DNA from: Streptomyces sp. WAC 01529
GTDB lineage: Bacteria; Actinomycetota; Actinomycetes; Streptomycetales; Streptomycetaceae
Assembly (NCBI RefSeq): GCF_003945545.1
Contig: NZ_CP029617.1
Span: 3,607,001 to 3,671,000, forward strand
DNA: 64,000 bases
Direction: 5' to 3'
Shown: positions 47,001 to 54,383 of the stretch, piece after piece
Layout of the letters: each line of letters opens with the position of its first letter
How positions within the stretch are numbered: position 1 is the stretch's first letter
Translations under genes and position numbers: made by a program
The notes under the pieces: generated by a model
Database searches by the model: none
What the model was told of the DNA's origin: nothing
Seen by the model: the letters and a program-made list of their open reading frames with translations, nothing else

Positions 47001-47193
47001 CGTCGGAGGCGTTCTGGGCCAGCTCGACGACGAGGCGGTCGCGGTAGCCACCGAGGGCGAGGTCTTCCTCGGCGTTGGCGTCCTCGCGGAAGCGGGCGGG
47101 GGCGGCCGCCCAGGCGTCGAGGACTCCGCGGCGGAGGCGGGCGGTGCCGAAGGGATCCGTACCTTCGGCCGCCGGCCGCACGGTCTTGCTCAC
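44056..47193 (-). CDS. sacsin/Hsp90-like GHKL ATPase, 1045 residues
   Basis: Large protein whose first ~250 residues form a GHKL ATPase of the sacsin/Hsp90 type: RLVVELAQNASDAAARAG (N-box with catalytic-type Glu and Asn), ANRGAPLDAAGVESLSTLRASAKR (lid), VGRFGVGFAAVLAVSDEPAV (G2 box). The remaining ~800 residues are acidic, helical and unrecognised. Bacterial sacsin-N proteins are mostly uncharacterised; some are in defence islands, but this one sits among core genes. GTG 47193 has GAGGAGA upstream; frames before it are out of family. A repeat-filled gap separates it from DUF3027 on the same strand. Confidence 0.85.
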   Translation of the reverse strand: MSKTVRPAAEGTDPFGTARLRRGVLDAWAAAPARFREDANAEEDLALGGYRDRLVVELAQNASDAAARAGVPGRLALTLRDGVLAAANRGAPLDAAGVESLSTLRASAKREESAEQRGQSVGRFGVGFAAVLAVSDEPAVVGRTGGVRWSLSEARELAAETARFSPGLGDEIRRRDGHVPLLRLPLAAEGTAPEGYDTVVILPLRDAAAEDLVARLLGEVDDALLLALPGLEEVTIETPDGATRATRTLRRRAEAPYTVVEDSREGTTRWRTVSRQGPLDAALLKDRPVEERLRPHWAVTWAVPADSAGAPERPRTTPVVHAPTPSDEPLGVPALLIASFPLDTARRHAAPGPLTDFLVQRAADAYVELLGDWRPVGEEIIGLVPGPLGQSELDGALRQAVLERLPRTSFLPPALPRVEDDEDGLPETLRPRDAEVVEAAGADTVRVLAEVLPSLLPAGLERRAELRTLGVARVPLTEAIDRLAGLEREPDWWRRLYDTLAGVDPDRLSGLPVPLADGRTTIGPRQVLLPAPGDERDPASLARLGLKVAHPEAAHPLLEKLGALPATPRAVLTTPQVRAAVAASLDDDTWDEDALDAEELADVVLALVRDANLAPGDEPWLAALALPDEDGELTPAGELVLPGSDFAQVMREDELALVEQELADRWGEQPLAACGVLATFALVRATDVVLDPDELEPRDGDFAEPDDAGLLDAVDVWCEDLLDRLPGTPVPPVATEVVAVRDLDLVDDECWPRALAMLSRPPLRDALTQPLRVLLPDGTTQTVRSYTAWWLRGHPVLDGRRPAGLRAEGSDPLLAGLYDAADASGFGDEQVLRALGVRTSVSALLEEPGGAAELLDRLADPERTVSPGQLHALYGALADLDPEQVTLPDELRAVVDGEVVVVDAADAVVADAPDLLPLAGAVALLPVDPRKAGDLAELFQVRRLSETAAVDPAGQGVERAVPEPVRILLGATTPHTYVEHDELIAGGVELDWRRTPDGTVHAATLEGVAAGLAWAAGQWPRRFEVAALLEDPSRTAELARDRWFD

Positions 47194-47399
47194 GGGTCTC
47201 TCCTCATGGGTTCCGCGGGGGCGCGGCGCTGGCTGGAGCGGTGGGCCTGGGCTGTCCAGGGGACCCCGCTGGGCTGGGGGTTTGCACTCCACTGTGGGGC
47301 GGGGTGGTCTTGCGGGCGAACGCTATCGCGTCCTGGTGGGGGGCTGGGGGGGCCTGGGGGGCCCGGTTATTCGCCCGCTTGCCCCGCGCTGACGGGGTC

Positions 47400-47825
47400 A
47401 CCGCTATTCGCCGCTTCGCGGCATGCCTCCCACCCACCCACCCGTTTGCCCCGCGCCGCAGAGGCTAAGGCCCTTCGCCGCTTCGCGGCGGCTGCCCCAC
47501 CCACCCACCCGTTTACCCCGCGCTGTAGGGGTCGCCGTTTTTTGCCGCTTCGCGGCGGTTGTCCTACCCGCCCGCCCGTTTGCCACGGGGCGTGGGGGAA
47601 GGGCGGGTGGGTGGGGAAAACGCCGCGAAGCGGCGACGGGGCGCGGTTCGAAGCGCAGGACGAGGTGGCGCCGCTCCCCCGAGCAGAGCACCGGGGGAGG
47701 CGACGGCGGACCGCGCCGCAGCGCCGCGAAGCGGCGACGGGGCGCGGTTCTAAGCGCAGGACGAAGGGGCGCCGCTACACCGAGCAGAGCACCGAGGGGG
47801 GAGGCGACGGGAGGACCGCGCCGCG
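47400..47825. repeat. family B repeat island 1 (G4/palindrome), with a 101-bp tandem duplication
   Basis: Five copies of a GCCGCGAAGCGGC-type palindrome (about 47410, 47477, 47543, 47621, 47722). They are mixed with CCCACCCACCCACCC tracts and one GGGCGGGTGGGTGGGG (47601-47616). From 47621 a ~101-base unit is repeated once from 47722 with several substitutions. No gene is seen in the surrounding gap 47194-48086. Confidence 0.85.
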
Positions 47826-48086
47826 GCAGGCACCTGAGCGGGCAGTACGGGCCACGTCAGCACGAGACCGCTCCCGAACCGGAGATGCGGGCGCAGCCAG
47901 CGGGCCAGCCGCTGCGCGGGCCGACTCGGCCCAGGCTCGCTCCCGGGCAGCGCCGAGCGCTCGGCGCCGGAAACCCATAGGCGGCACCGGCCCCCAGCCG
48001 CGCGCCACGGCGAGGCCCGCCGGACGCGGCGCGGGAAGCCAGGCACACCGGCCCGGAACCACGCCAAGGCCCGCCGGGCGTTGACG
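47826..48086. other. gap without a recognised gene
   Basis: About 260 GC-rich bases between island 1 and the DUF3027 stop. Open frames exist on both strands, but none has a ribosome-binding site, family-like sequence or normal codon bias. I see no clear function. Confidence 0.5.
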
Positions 48087-49025
48087 CTAGCTGTGGCCCA
48101 GCTCTTCGCCGGGGCCCTCCACCGAGACGGACCCCGAATCCGCCGAAGGCCGAAGCGGCAACACATCCACCCGCGTCTCATCGAGCACCGGCGGCGCCGG
48201 CCGCGGCGGCTTCGGCATGACCGCCGCCTCGGAGTGCCCCCCGCACCCGTACGAAAGGGACACGACATGCCCGTCCGCAGGCCCGAACTCATTGGCGCAC
48301 ACCCCGAACGCCTGCCCGAGCGAGCCACCGATCGCGACCAGGAACCCGCAGCTCACGCACGCCGCGGGCGCCGCCTGCGCCATCGGGGTCTTCGCGCCGT
48401 GCGACTCCTCCCAGCGGTCGGCGGCGACATGCAGCCCGTACCGCGAGAGGACCCGCGCCCTGCGCATGCCCAGCTCATCGGCGATCGCCGCGATCGAGCC
48501 CCGCGCCGGGGCCACCAGCAGCTCGGCGGGCGACCCCGCCGTGACCTCCGCGTCCTCGGCCTCGGCAAGCTCCGCCATCTCCTGCGAGACGATGGAGTTC
48601 GGCGGCGGCTCCTCCTCACCGGTGAAACCGGGCTCCAGACGCAGATCCTCCGCGTCCGTCGGCAGCAGATCACCGGGGCCCATGTCGCCGGGCCGGAGCC
48701 GCTCGCTCCAGGGCACCCACTCGGGGGCCAGCAGGGCGTCGGGGCCGGGCAACAGAACCGTCTCGTCGAGCGTGACGACCTTCGCCCGCGAGGCACGGGC
48801 CACCGTCACCGCCCAGCGCCAGCCGCGGTAGCCGAACTCCTTGCACTCGAACATGTGCGTGACGACGCGGTCGCCCTCGACGACGACCTCGACATGCTCA
48901 CCGACCACCCCCGGCGCGGCGGCCTCCTCGGCCGCGGCGCGCGCGAGGCCGACCGCCTCGGCGCACAGGCGGTCGGGGGTACGCGGGGTGCGCGGGGTAC
49001 GGCTTCGCGTTGTCGCTGCGCTCAC
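48087..49025 (-). CDS. DUF3027 protein
   Basis: 312-residue actinobacterial DUF3027 protein. The N-terminal half has the HVEVVVEGDRVVTHMFECKEFGYRGWRWAVTVARA block and the middle has TDAEDLRLEPGF. The C-terminal part contains CVSCGFLVAIGGSLGQAFGVCANEFGPADGHVVSLSYGCGGHSE, which looks like a C4 or C3H zinc-binding site. The start GTG 49025 has GGAGAG upstream. Function unknown; it is common in Streptomyces between the GHKL ATPase and an MFS gene. The C-terminus is Pro/Ser-rich. Confidence 0.88.
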   Translation of the reverse strand: MSAATTRSRTPRTPRTPDRLCAEAVGLARAAAEEAAAPGVVGEHVEVVVEGDRVVTHMFECKEFGYRGWRWAVTVARASRAKVVTLDETVLLPGPDALLAPEWVPWSERLRPGDMGPGDLLPTDAEDLRLEPGFTGEEEPPPNSIVSQEMAELAEAEDAEVTAGSPAELLVAPARGSIAAIADELGMRRARVLSRYGLHVAADRWEESHGAKTPMAQAAPAACVSCGFLVAIGGSLGQAFGVCANEFGPADGHVVSLSYGCGGHSEAAVMPKPPRPAPPVLDETRVDVLPLRPSADSGSVSVEGPGEELGHS

Positions 49026-49340
49026 AGGTATCGCTTCTCTCCTACGCCGTCTCACGAGTGCGCCACCCTTACGCGGGGGGCGGACGGAGCGGACCAGGGG
49101 GCCGCGTCAACGTCCGCGCCCGACGTTCTCAGGCGCACCTACGTCACCCATTCTGCGGGATGACCGAGAGGCGCGCGGCCGAGAACAACCGCCGCAGGCG
49201 CGCTACGCACGCTACCTTCTCCTGGCCCCTGGGCCTACACCGACGTACGCGCCCGGCCCGCCCGCTCTCCCCAAACCTCTCGCGCGACCCCATCCCCGAG
49301 CCCCCCGATCTCCCCCGCACCACCCCCCAAAGCGTCGCCG
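49026..49340. other. gap downstream of the divergent DUF3027 start
   Basis: Non-coding stretch between the leftward DUF3027 gene and repeat island 2, containing no clear gene or operator. CTCTCCT at 49037-49043 is the minus-strand ribosome-binding site of DUF3027. The rest is C-rich. Confidence 0.4.
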
Positions 49341-49600
49341 CTACGCGCCGTTCTCCCCACCCACCCACCCTTCACCCCTCAGCACGGCGCAAACGGGCGG
49401 GTGGGTGGGGCAGCCGCCGCGAAGCGGCGGAAAGACGGCCACCCCTGAGGCGCGGGGCAAACGGGTGGGTGGGTGGGAGACACGCCGCGAAGCGGCGAAG
49501 AGCGGTCACCTCTGCGGCGCGGGTAAACCGGTGGGAGGGTGGGGCAACCGCGGCGAAGAGCGGTCACCCCTGCAGCACGGGGTGAGAGGTGAACCGGTGG
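49340..49600. repeat. family B repeat island 2 (G4/palindrome)
   Basis: Two full CGCCGCGAAGCGGCG-type palindromes (about 49414 and 49483) and one degenerate copy near 49549, between G-tracts GGGCGGGTGGGTGGGG (49395-49410), GGGTGGGTGGGTGGG (49463-49477) and less regular copies. Several units share GAGCGGTCACC and CGGGGCAAAC. Lies ahead of an MFS gene on the plus strand. Confidence 0.85.
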
Positions 49601-49712
49601 GTGGGGTGGGCCAAACAGCCGGCCAAGTCGGCGAGGAGAACAACACCCCCCACAGACACCCCGCCAGGCTCACAGCCAGTATCCGTACTAGTGGTCCCCC
49701 CAACAGGGCACT

Positions 49713-51254
49713 ATGAACGACGTGGCCCCCACAAGGTCGTCCTCCGTAGGAACCGCCTCGCCGGGCCCGGCGAGGCGGACCGCGCGTGCCCTGGGCCGCG
49801 CCCTGCACCTGCCGTTCACCGGCACCGCCCGCGGCATCCGCAAGGCCACCCACGCCCACGGCGCGGGCGAGTCCGGCCTCGGCAAGCTGATCGAGCTGCA
49901 CGCCGTGAACGGCGCGGGCGATGTCATGGTCACCGTCGCCCTCGCCTCCACCGTCTTCTTCTCCGTGCCGACGGACGAGGCCCGCGGCCGCGTCGCGCTC
50001 TACCTCGCCATCACGATGGCCCCCTTCACCCTCCTCGCCCCCGTCATCGGCCCGCTCCTCGACCGCCTCCCGCACGGCCGCCGCGCCGCGATGGCCGGCG
50101 CGATGCTGGCCCGTGCCCTGCTCGCGCTGGTCCTCTCGGGCGCCGTCGCCACCGGCAGCGTCGAGCTGTACCCCGCCGCGCTCGGGGTGCTGGTCGCGTC
50201 GAAGGCGTATGGAGTGGTCAGAAGCGCGGTCGTGCCACGCCTTCTGCCACCCGGGTTCTCCCTGGTCAAGGCCAACTCCCGGGTCACGCTCGGCGGCCTG
50301 CTCGCGACCGCCGTGGCGGCGCCCATCGGCGCGGGGCTCCAGGCGCTCGGCCCCCGATGGCCGCTCTACGGCGCGTTCGTGATCTTCGTATCGGGGATGT
50401 TCCTGTCGTTCTCGCTGCCGCGCAAGGTCGACTCGGCGAAGGGCGAGCGCAAGGCGCTGCTCGCCGCCGACGAGGACCACCTGCATCTACAGCACCTCCA
50501 TCGCCACACGCGCGCCGCCGAACCCGCCACCACCGGGTCCACCTCCAGAACCACCTCCCCGACCACCCCCGACCCCGCGGACCCCCCGGGCCTCACCGAC
50601 CCGGCAGACGCCCCCAACACCCCAGACGCCCCCGACACCGCCCCCAAACGCCGCCCCGGCCTGCGTACGGTCGGCCCCGCCGTCACCCACGCCCTCGCCG
50701 CCAACGCCACGCTGCGCTGCCTCTCCGGGTTCCTCATCTTCTTCCTGGCGTTCCTGCTGCGCGAGCACCCGCTCGGCGGGCAGAGCGCGGCCGTCTCGCT
50801 CGGGATAGTGGGCGTCGCGGCGGGCACCGGCAACGCGCTCGGCACGGCCGTCGGCGCCTGGCTGAAGTCCCGCGCGCCGGAGGTGATCATCGTGACCGTC
50901 GTCGCGGTGGTGCTCTGCGTGGCGATCGCGTCCGCGGTGTTCTTCGGGGCGGTGGGCGTTGCCTGCCTCGGCGCGTGCGCGGGCTTCGCGCAGGCCCTCT
51001 CGAAGCTCTCCCTGGACGCGCTGATCCAGCGGGACGTCCCCGAACAGGTCCGCACCTCCGCCTTCGCCCGCTCCGAGACGCTGCTCCAGGTCGCCTGGGT
51101 GGTCGGCGGCGCCGTCGGCATCTCCCTGCCGCTGAACGGCTCCCTCGGCCTGACCGTGGCCGCGGGCATCCTCGCCCTCGGCTGGCTCTCGACCGTACGG
51201 GGCCTGCTCGCCGCGGCCCGCCAGGGCGGCCCCCGCCGCACCCGGGTGGTCTGA
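49713..51254 (+). CDS. MFS transporter with long central loop
   Basis: 513-residue 12-helix MFS protein. Helices 1-6 run from about residue 60 (AVNGAGDVMVTVALASTVFF) to 230, helices 7-12 from about 310 on. Between the halves is a ~75-residue hydrophilic loop, His-rich (DHLHLQHLHRH) and then Thr/Pro/Asp-rich. The N-terminal ~45 residues are hydrophilic. Substrate unknown. ATG 49713 has no clear ribosome-binding site or -10. This gene commonly sits next to DUF3027 and the menaquinone genes in Streptomyces by my recollection. Confidence 0.88.
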   Translation: MNDVAPTRSSSVGTASPGPARRTARALGRALHLPFTGTARGIRKATHAHGAGESGLGKLIELHAVNGAGDVMVTVALASTVFFSVPTDEARGRVALYLAITMAPFTLLAPVIGPLLDRLPHGRRAAMAGAMLARALLALVLSGAVATGSVELYPAALGVLVASKAYGVVRSAVVPRLLPPGFSLVKANSRVTLGGLLATAVAAPIGAGLQALGPRWPLYGAFVIFVSGMFLSFSLPRKVDSAKGERKALLAADEDHLHLQHLHRHTRAAEPATTGSTSRTTSPTTPDPADPPGLTDPADAPNTPDAPDTAPKRRPGLRTVGPAVTHALAANATLRCLSGFLIFFLAFLLREHPLGGQSAAVSLGIVGVAAGTGNALGTAVGAWLKSRAPEVIIVTVVAVVLCVAIASAVFFGAVGVACLGACAGFAQALSKLSLDALIQRDVPEQVRTSAFARSETLLQVAWVVGGAVGISLPLNGSLGLTVAAGILALGWLSTVRGLLAAARQGGPRRTRVV

Positions 51255-51347
51255 CCCCACCCGAGAGGACCCGCCCATGCGCGCCCCGCGCGGCGCCAAG
51301 CGGCACGCCCGCGACCCCCGCGTAACAGCAGGCCCCGGCACGCCCGA

Positions 51348-51353
51348 TAGCCT
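51348..51353 (+). promoter_or_regulatory. leaderless -10 of the DUF2771 gene
   Basis: TAGCCT ends seven bases before ATG 51360, placing the transcription start on the start codon. Confidence 0.6.
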
Positions 51354-51359
51354 TCGCCC

Positions 51360-51869
51360 ATGACCTCCCTGCTCCGCGGCGGAGCCGCGAATGTGAACAG
51401 CGCGGCGCGCCGCCGCCGCACCGCGGCCGCCATTGGCGCCGTCTCCGCCGGACTCCTCGTCCTCTCGGCCTGTGACAAGCCGACGCCGCTGGCCACCGTG
51501 ACGGTCGGCAGCGACTCGGTGCACACCGAAGCCTCCTGCTACAACGACGGCAAGGAGCTGAAGCAGTCCCAGCTCAAGTCCTGTCTCCAGGACAAGGACG
51601 TGAAGACCGTCAAGATCGATCCCGACGAGAAGGTCCGTTTCGGCGTCGACCCCGAGGTCGCCGAGAAGGGCTGGACGCTGCTCATGAACGGCCAGCCGCT
51701 CACCGAGGCCAGCAAGAAGACGTACGTGGTCATCCCCGGCAGCGTCTTCTTCAACCAGCAGTACGGCGGTGGCGGCGACAAGACCACCGTCAGCCTCCTC
51801 GAGGGCGGCAAGGGCGGCACGCAGAAGGCCACCGGCCTGTGGTCGTTCAAGTTCAAGAAGGACTCCTGA
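51360..51869 (+). CDS. DUF2771 lipoprotein
   Basis: 169-residue exported lipoprotein of the DUF2771 family. The signal peptide has basic RRRR and a hydrophobic core, with the lipobox LVLSAC (Cys about residue 38). The mature part has one further Cys pair (ASCYNDG, LKSCLQDK) and beta-rich WTLLMNGQPL and VFFNQQYG segments. Function unknown. It is upstream of mqnB on the same strand, with a 13-base gap to GTG 51883. Confidence 0.88.
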   Translation: MTSLLRGGAANVNSAARRRRTAAAIGAVSAGLLVLSACDKPTPLATVTVGSDSVHTEASCYNDGKELKQSQLKSCLQDKDVKTVKIDPDEKVRFGVDPEVAEKGWTLLMNGQPLTEASKKTYVVIPGSVFFNQQYGGGGDKTTVSLLEGGKGGTQKATGLWSFKFKKDS

Positions 51870-51882
51870 CCCAGGGCCTCCC

Positions 51883-52590
51883 GTGACCCAAGGCCTCCTG
51901 CCCCCCGGTCCCGTGCCTCACCCGCGCGTCCTCGTCGCCACCGCCGTCCCCGCCGAACGGGACGCGGTGGCCCGCGCGCTGCGCCCGGCGCATGACGTGG
52001 ACGCGCTGCCCGTCGGCGTGGGCCCCGCGGCCGCCGCGGCGGGCACGGCGACCGCGCTCGCCCGCGCCGCCGCCACCGGCCGGCCCTACGGCCTGGTCGT
52101 CTCGGCGGGCATCGGCGGTGGCTTCCTGCCCGACGCCCCCGTGGGCTCCCTCGTCGTCGCCGACGAGATCACCGTCGCCGACCTCGGCGCCGAGACCCCG
52201 GACGGCTTCGCGCCCGTCACCGAACTCGGCTTCGGCGCCGTCACCCACCGACCGCCGCGTTCCCTCGTACGGGAGATCGCCGACGCCTGCGGTGCCGCGA
52301 CCGGCACCGTCCTGACCGTCTCCACCGTCACCGGCAGCGCCGAGCGCGCCGCCGAGCTGCGGCGGCGCCATCCGCGTGCCCTGGCCGAGGCGATGGAGGG
52401 TTTCGGGGTCGCCGAGGCCGCCGCCCTGCACGGCCTGCCCGTCCTCGAGATCCGCGCGGTCTCCAACCCCGTCGGCCCCCGCGACCGCGCCGCCTGGCGG
52501 ATCGGTGACGCGCTGGCCGCGCTGAGCGACGCGTTCGGGAAGTTCACGCCGGTACTGAAGGGTTGGCACACGTATGACAGGAACGACTGA
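51883..52590 (+). CDS. mqnB: futalosine hydrolase
   Basis: 235-residue nucleosidase of the MTAN/PNP fold that releases hypoxanthine from futalosine in the alternative menaquinone pathway. GYGLVVSAGIGGGFLPDAPVGSLVVADEI-like region (AGIGGGFLP) and AMEGFGVAEAAALHGLPVLEIRAVSNPVG, with the conserved ME.F and RAVSN motifs, are clear. GTG 51883 is the best start. Its 3' end overlaps mqnD by 17 bases, indicating translational coupling. Some steps (mqnA, mqnC) must be encoded elsewhere. Confidence 0.93.
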   Translation: MTQGLLPPGPVPHPRVLVATAVPAERDAVARALRPAHDVDALPVGVGPAAAAAGTATALARAAATGRPYGLVVSAGIGGGFLPDAPVGSLVVADEITVADLGAETPDGFAPVTELGFGAVTHRPPRSLVREIADACGAATGTVLTVSTVTGSAERAAELRRRHPRALAEAMEGFGVAEAAALHGLPVLEIRAVSNPVGPRDRAAWRIGDALAALSDAFGKFTPVLKGWHTYDRND

Positions 52591-53464
52591 GTCACCACTG
52601 CGCATCGCGTACTCGCCCTGCCCCAACGACACCTTCGTCTTCGACGCGTGGGCGCACGGCCGGGTGCCCGGCGCGCCCGCGCTGGACGTGACGTTCGCGG
52701 ACATCGACATCACCAACGGCGTCGCCGAGCGCGCCGCGTCCTCGACCGCGCTCGCCTCCGATCTCGATCTCGACGTGCTGAAGGTGTCGTACGCCGTTCT
52801 CCCCTACGTCCTCGACGAGTACGCCCTGCTGCCCTGCGGCGGCGCGCTCGGCCGGGGCTGTGGGCCCCTGGTGCTGACCCGTGAGCCCGGCGTGGACCTC
52901 AAGGGCCGCACGGTCGCCGTGCCGAGCGAGAAGTCGACGGCGTATCTGCTCTTCCGGCTCTGGGCCGCGGACACGCTGGGCGGCGACGGCGTCGGCGAGA
53001 TCGTCGTGCTGCCGTTCGACCAGATCATGCCCGCGGTGCGCGACGGCAGGGTCGACGCGGGCCTGGTCATCCACGAGGCGCGCTTCACCTACCAGAACTA
53101 CGGCCTGCACCGCCTCGCCGACATGGGCGAGCACTGGGAGTCCACGACGGGCCTGCCGATCCCGCTGGGCGCGATCATCGCCAAGCGGAGCCTCGGTCCG
53201 GCGGTGCTCGAACAGCTGGCCGCGGCGGCCCGCGCCTCGGTCCGTATGGCCTGGGACGACCCCGAGGCGTCCCGTGCCTACGTACTCGAACACGCCCAGG
53301 AGATGGACCCGGCCGTCGCCGACCAGCACATCGGGCTGTACGTCAACGAGTTCACGGCCGACCTGGGCGAGGACGGCTACGCGGCCGTACGGGGGCTGCT
53401 GACGCGGGCGGCGGCGGAAGGGCTCGTGCCCGCGTTGGCGCCGGGGGCGCTGGCGTTTCCGTGA
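52574..53464 (+). CDS. mqnD: 1,4-dihydroxy-6-naphthoate synthase
   Basis: 296-residue MqnD enzyme, which converts cyclic dehypoxanthine futalosine to 1,4-dihydroxy-6-naphthoate in menaquinone synthesis. LRIAYSPCPNDTFVFDAWAHG at the N-terminus is the MqnD signature (MqnA differs there). LKVSYAVLPYVLDEYALLPCGGALG, GRTVAVPSEKSTAYLLFRLW and AGLVIHEARFTYQNYGL continue the family. It is a periplasmic-binding-protein-like fold but cytosolic. ATG 52574 lies inside the mqnB end. A strong hairpin follows the stop. Confidence 0.95.
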   Translation: MTGTTESPLRIAYSPCPNDTFVFDAWAHGRVPGAPALDVTFADIDITNGVAERAASSTALASDLDLDVLKVSYAVLPYVLDEYALLPCGGALGRGCGPLVLTREPGVDLKGRTVAVPSEKSTAYLLFRLWAADTLGGDGVGEIVVLPFDQIMPAVRDGRVDAGLVIHEARFTYQNYGLHRLADMGEHWESTTGLPIPLGAIIAKRSLGPAVLEQLAAAARASVRMAWDDPEASRAYVLEHAQEMDPAVADQHIGLYVNEFTADLGEDGYAAVRGLLTRAAAEGLVPALAPGALAFP

Positions 53465-53479
53465 ACGCCGGGCGGTACT

Positions 53480-53507
53480 GCCGGGCGGGCCTTGAAGCCC
53501 GCCCGGC
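53480..53507. terminator. bidirectional hairpin between mqnD and the cold-shock gene
   Basis: Perfect 11-bp stem GCCGGGCGGGC / GCCCGCCCGGC with the 6-base loop CTTGAA, placed between two convergent stops. No long T-run follows on either side, so it is probably an I-shaped Streptomyces terminator. Direct repeats of GAGTCGTACG follow at 53510-53545. Confidence 0.75.
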
Positions 53508-53547
53508 GCTGAGTCGTACGGCTACCGGCTCGGAGTCGTACGTACGG

Positions 53548-53931
53548 CTATACGTCCAACTGGTCCGCGACCGCTCTCAGCAGGCCCGCGATCTTCGCGC
53601 CCGACGCCTTGTCGGGGTAGCGGCCCTTCTCCAGCATCGGCGTGATGTTCTCGAGGAGGGTCGTCAGGTCCTGGACGATCGACGCCAGTTCGTCCGGCTT
53701 GCGGCGCTGTGCGGCCGCGACCGACGGCGTCGGGTCGAGAAGAGTGACGGAGAGGGCCTGATCGCCGCGCTGCCCCGCGACCACACCGAATTCCACGCGC
53801 TGGCCGGGCTTGAGTGTGTCGACGCCGGCGGGCAGTACGGAGGAGTGCACGAAGACGTCGCCGCCGTCGTCGCGGGAGAGAAAGCCGAAGCCCTTCTCAC
53901 TGTTGAACCACTTGACCTTGCCGGTAGGCAC
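53548..53931 (-). CDS. cold-shock-domain protein with C-terminal extension
   Basis: 127 residues. The first ~67 are a CSD (PTGKVKWFNSEKGFGFLSRDDGGDVFVHSS with RNP1 KGFGFL and RNP2 VFVHSS), which binds single-stranded nucleic acid. A ~55-residue helical extension follows (KPDELASIVQDLTTLLENITPMLEKGRYPDKASGAKIAGLLRAVADQLDV), unlike the 67-residue Csp. GTG 53931 has GAGGAC upstream. It is convergent with mqnD. Role beyond nucleic-acid binding is unknown. Confidence 0.92.
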   Translation of the reverse strand: MPTGKVKWFNSEKGFGFLSRDDGGDVFVHSSVLPAGVDTLKPGQRVEFGVVAGQRGDQALSVTLLDPTPSVAAAQRRKPDELASIVQDLTTLLENITPMLEKGRYPDKASGAKIAGLLRAVADQLDV

Positions 53932-54119
53932 GTGAAGTCCTCGTCCTCGTCGTACTCGTCTGTGCCGGTCCGCCCCAGCCGGAAATGACAGGGCGAAAAC
54001 GGCTCTGGATAGCACTACAGCGGGTCGCCCGACCCGCCGGGACCAAGACTATTGGTCCGTGAGCCGGTGACAAGACGTCCCCGATCTCTTCCTTCGGGTT
54101 CCTCCTTCGCGCTGGGAAC

Positions 54120-54125
54120 TACCCT
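54120..54125 (+). promoter_or_regulatory. leaderless -10 of the 83-residue membrane protein gene
   Basis: TACCCT ends seven bases before GTG 54132, so transcription should start on the start codon. Confidence 0.6.
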
Positions 54126-54131
54126 GGTGGG

Positions 54132-54383
54132 GTGCGTGACAAAACCCAAGCGAATTCGGCCGGGCCCGGCGACGGAATGGTCCGGATCGGAGCGATCGTC
54201 TTCTTCGTCGGCGCCGTGGCCACACTGGTCACGGTGGCCCCGCTCTTCCTCGGCACCGACCCCTTCCCGCCCGCCGCGTACGCGGTGTGCATGCTGATGG
54301 GCGTCGGCTTCCTCGTCGCGGCCGCCGGGGTGCTGCGCGGCATCGCGGTCCAGCGGCGCCAGGCGAGGTCCGCGGCCGGCTAA
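54132..54383 (+). CDS. small two-helix membrane protein
   Basis: 83 residues from GTG 54132. A polar start (RDKTQANSAGPGDG) precedes two transmembrane helices (VRIGAIVFFVGAVATLVTVAPLFL and YAVCMLMGVGFLVAAAGVLRGIAV), then a basic tail. Family not recognised with certainty. Leaderless promoter likely. Its stop overlaps the convergent HAD-gene stop by three bases. Confidence 0.75.
   Translation: MRDKTQANSAGPGDGMVRIGAIVFFVGAVATLVTVAPLFLGTDPFPPAAYAVCMLMGVGFLVAAAGVLRGIAVQRRQARSAAG

Noticed and set aside
43891..48084. A rightward open frame of about 1,400 codons
   Set aside because: It is antisense to the GHKL ATPase gene. The sequence is Gly/Arg/Ala/Val-rich without domains, while the opposite strand has a clear ATPase. 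Long antisense frames are expected at this GC content.
47750..48328. A gene in the gap between the GHKL ATPase and DUF3027
   Set aside because: The candidate frames have no ribosome-binding site, no family match and overlap DUF3027 or the repeats.
47400..49600. CRISPR-like repeats
   Set aside because: The repeats are palindromic and variably spaced, with related rather than unique spacers, and there is no cas gene nearby.
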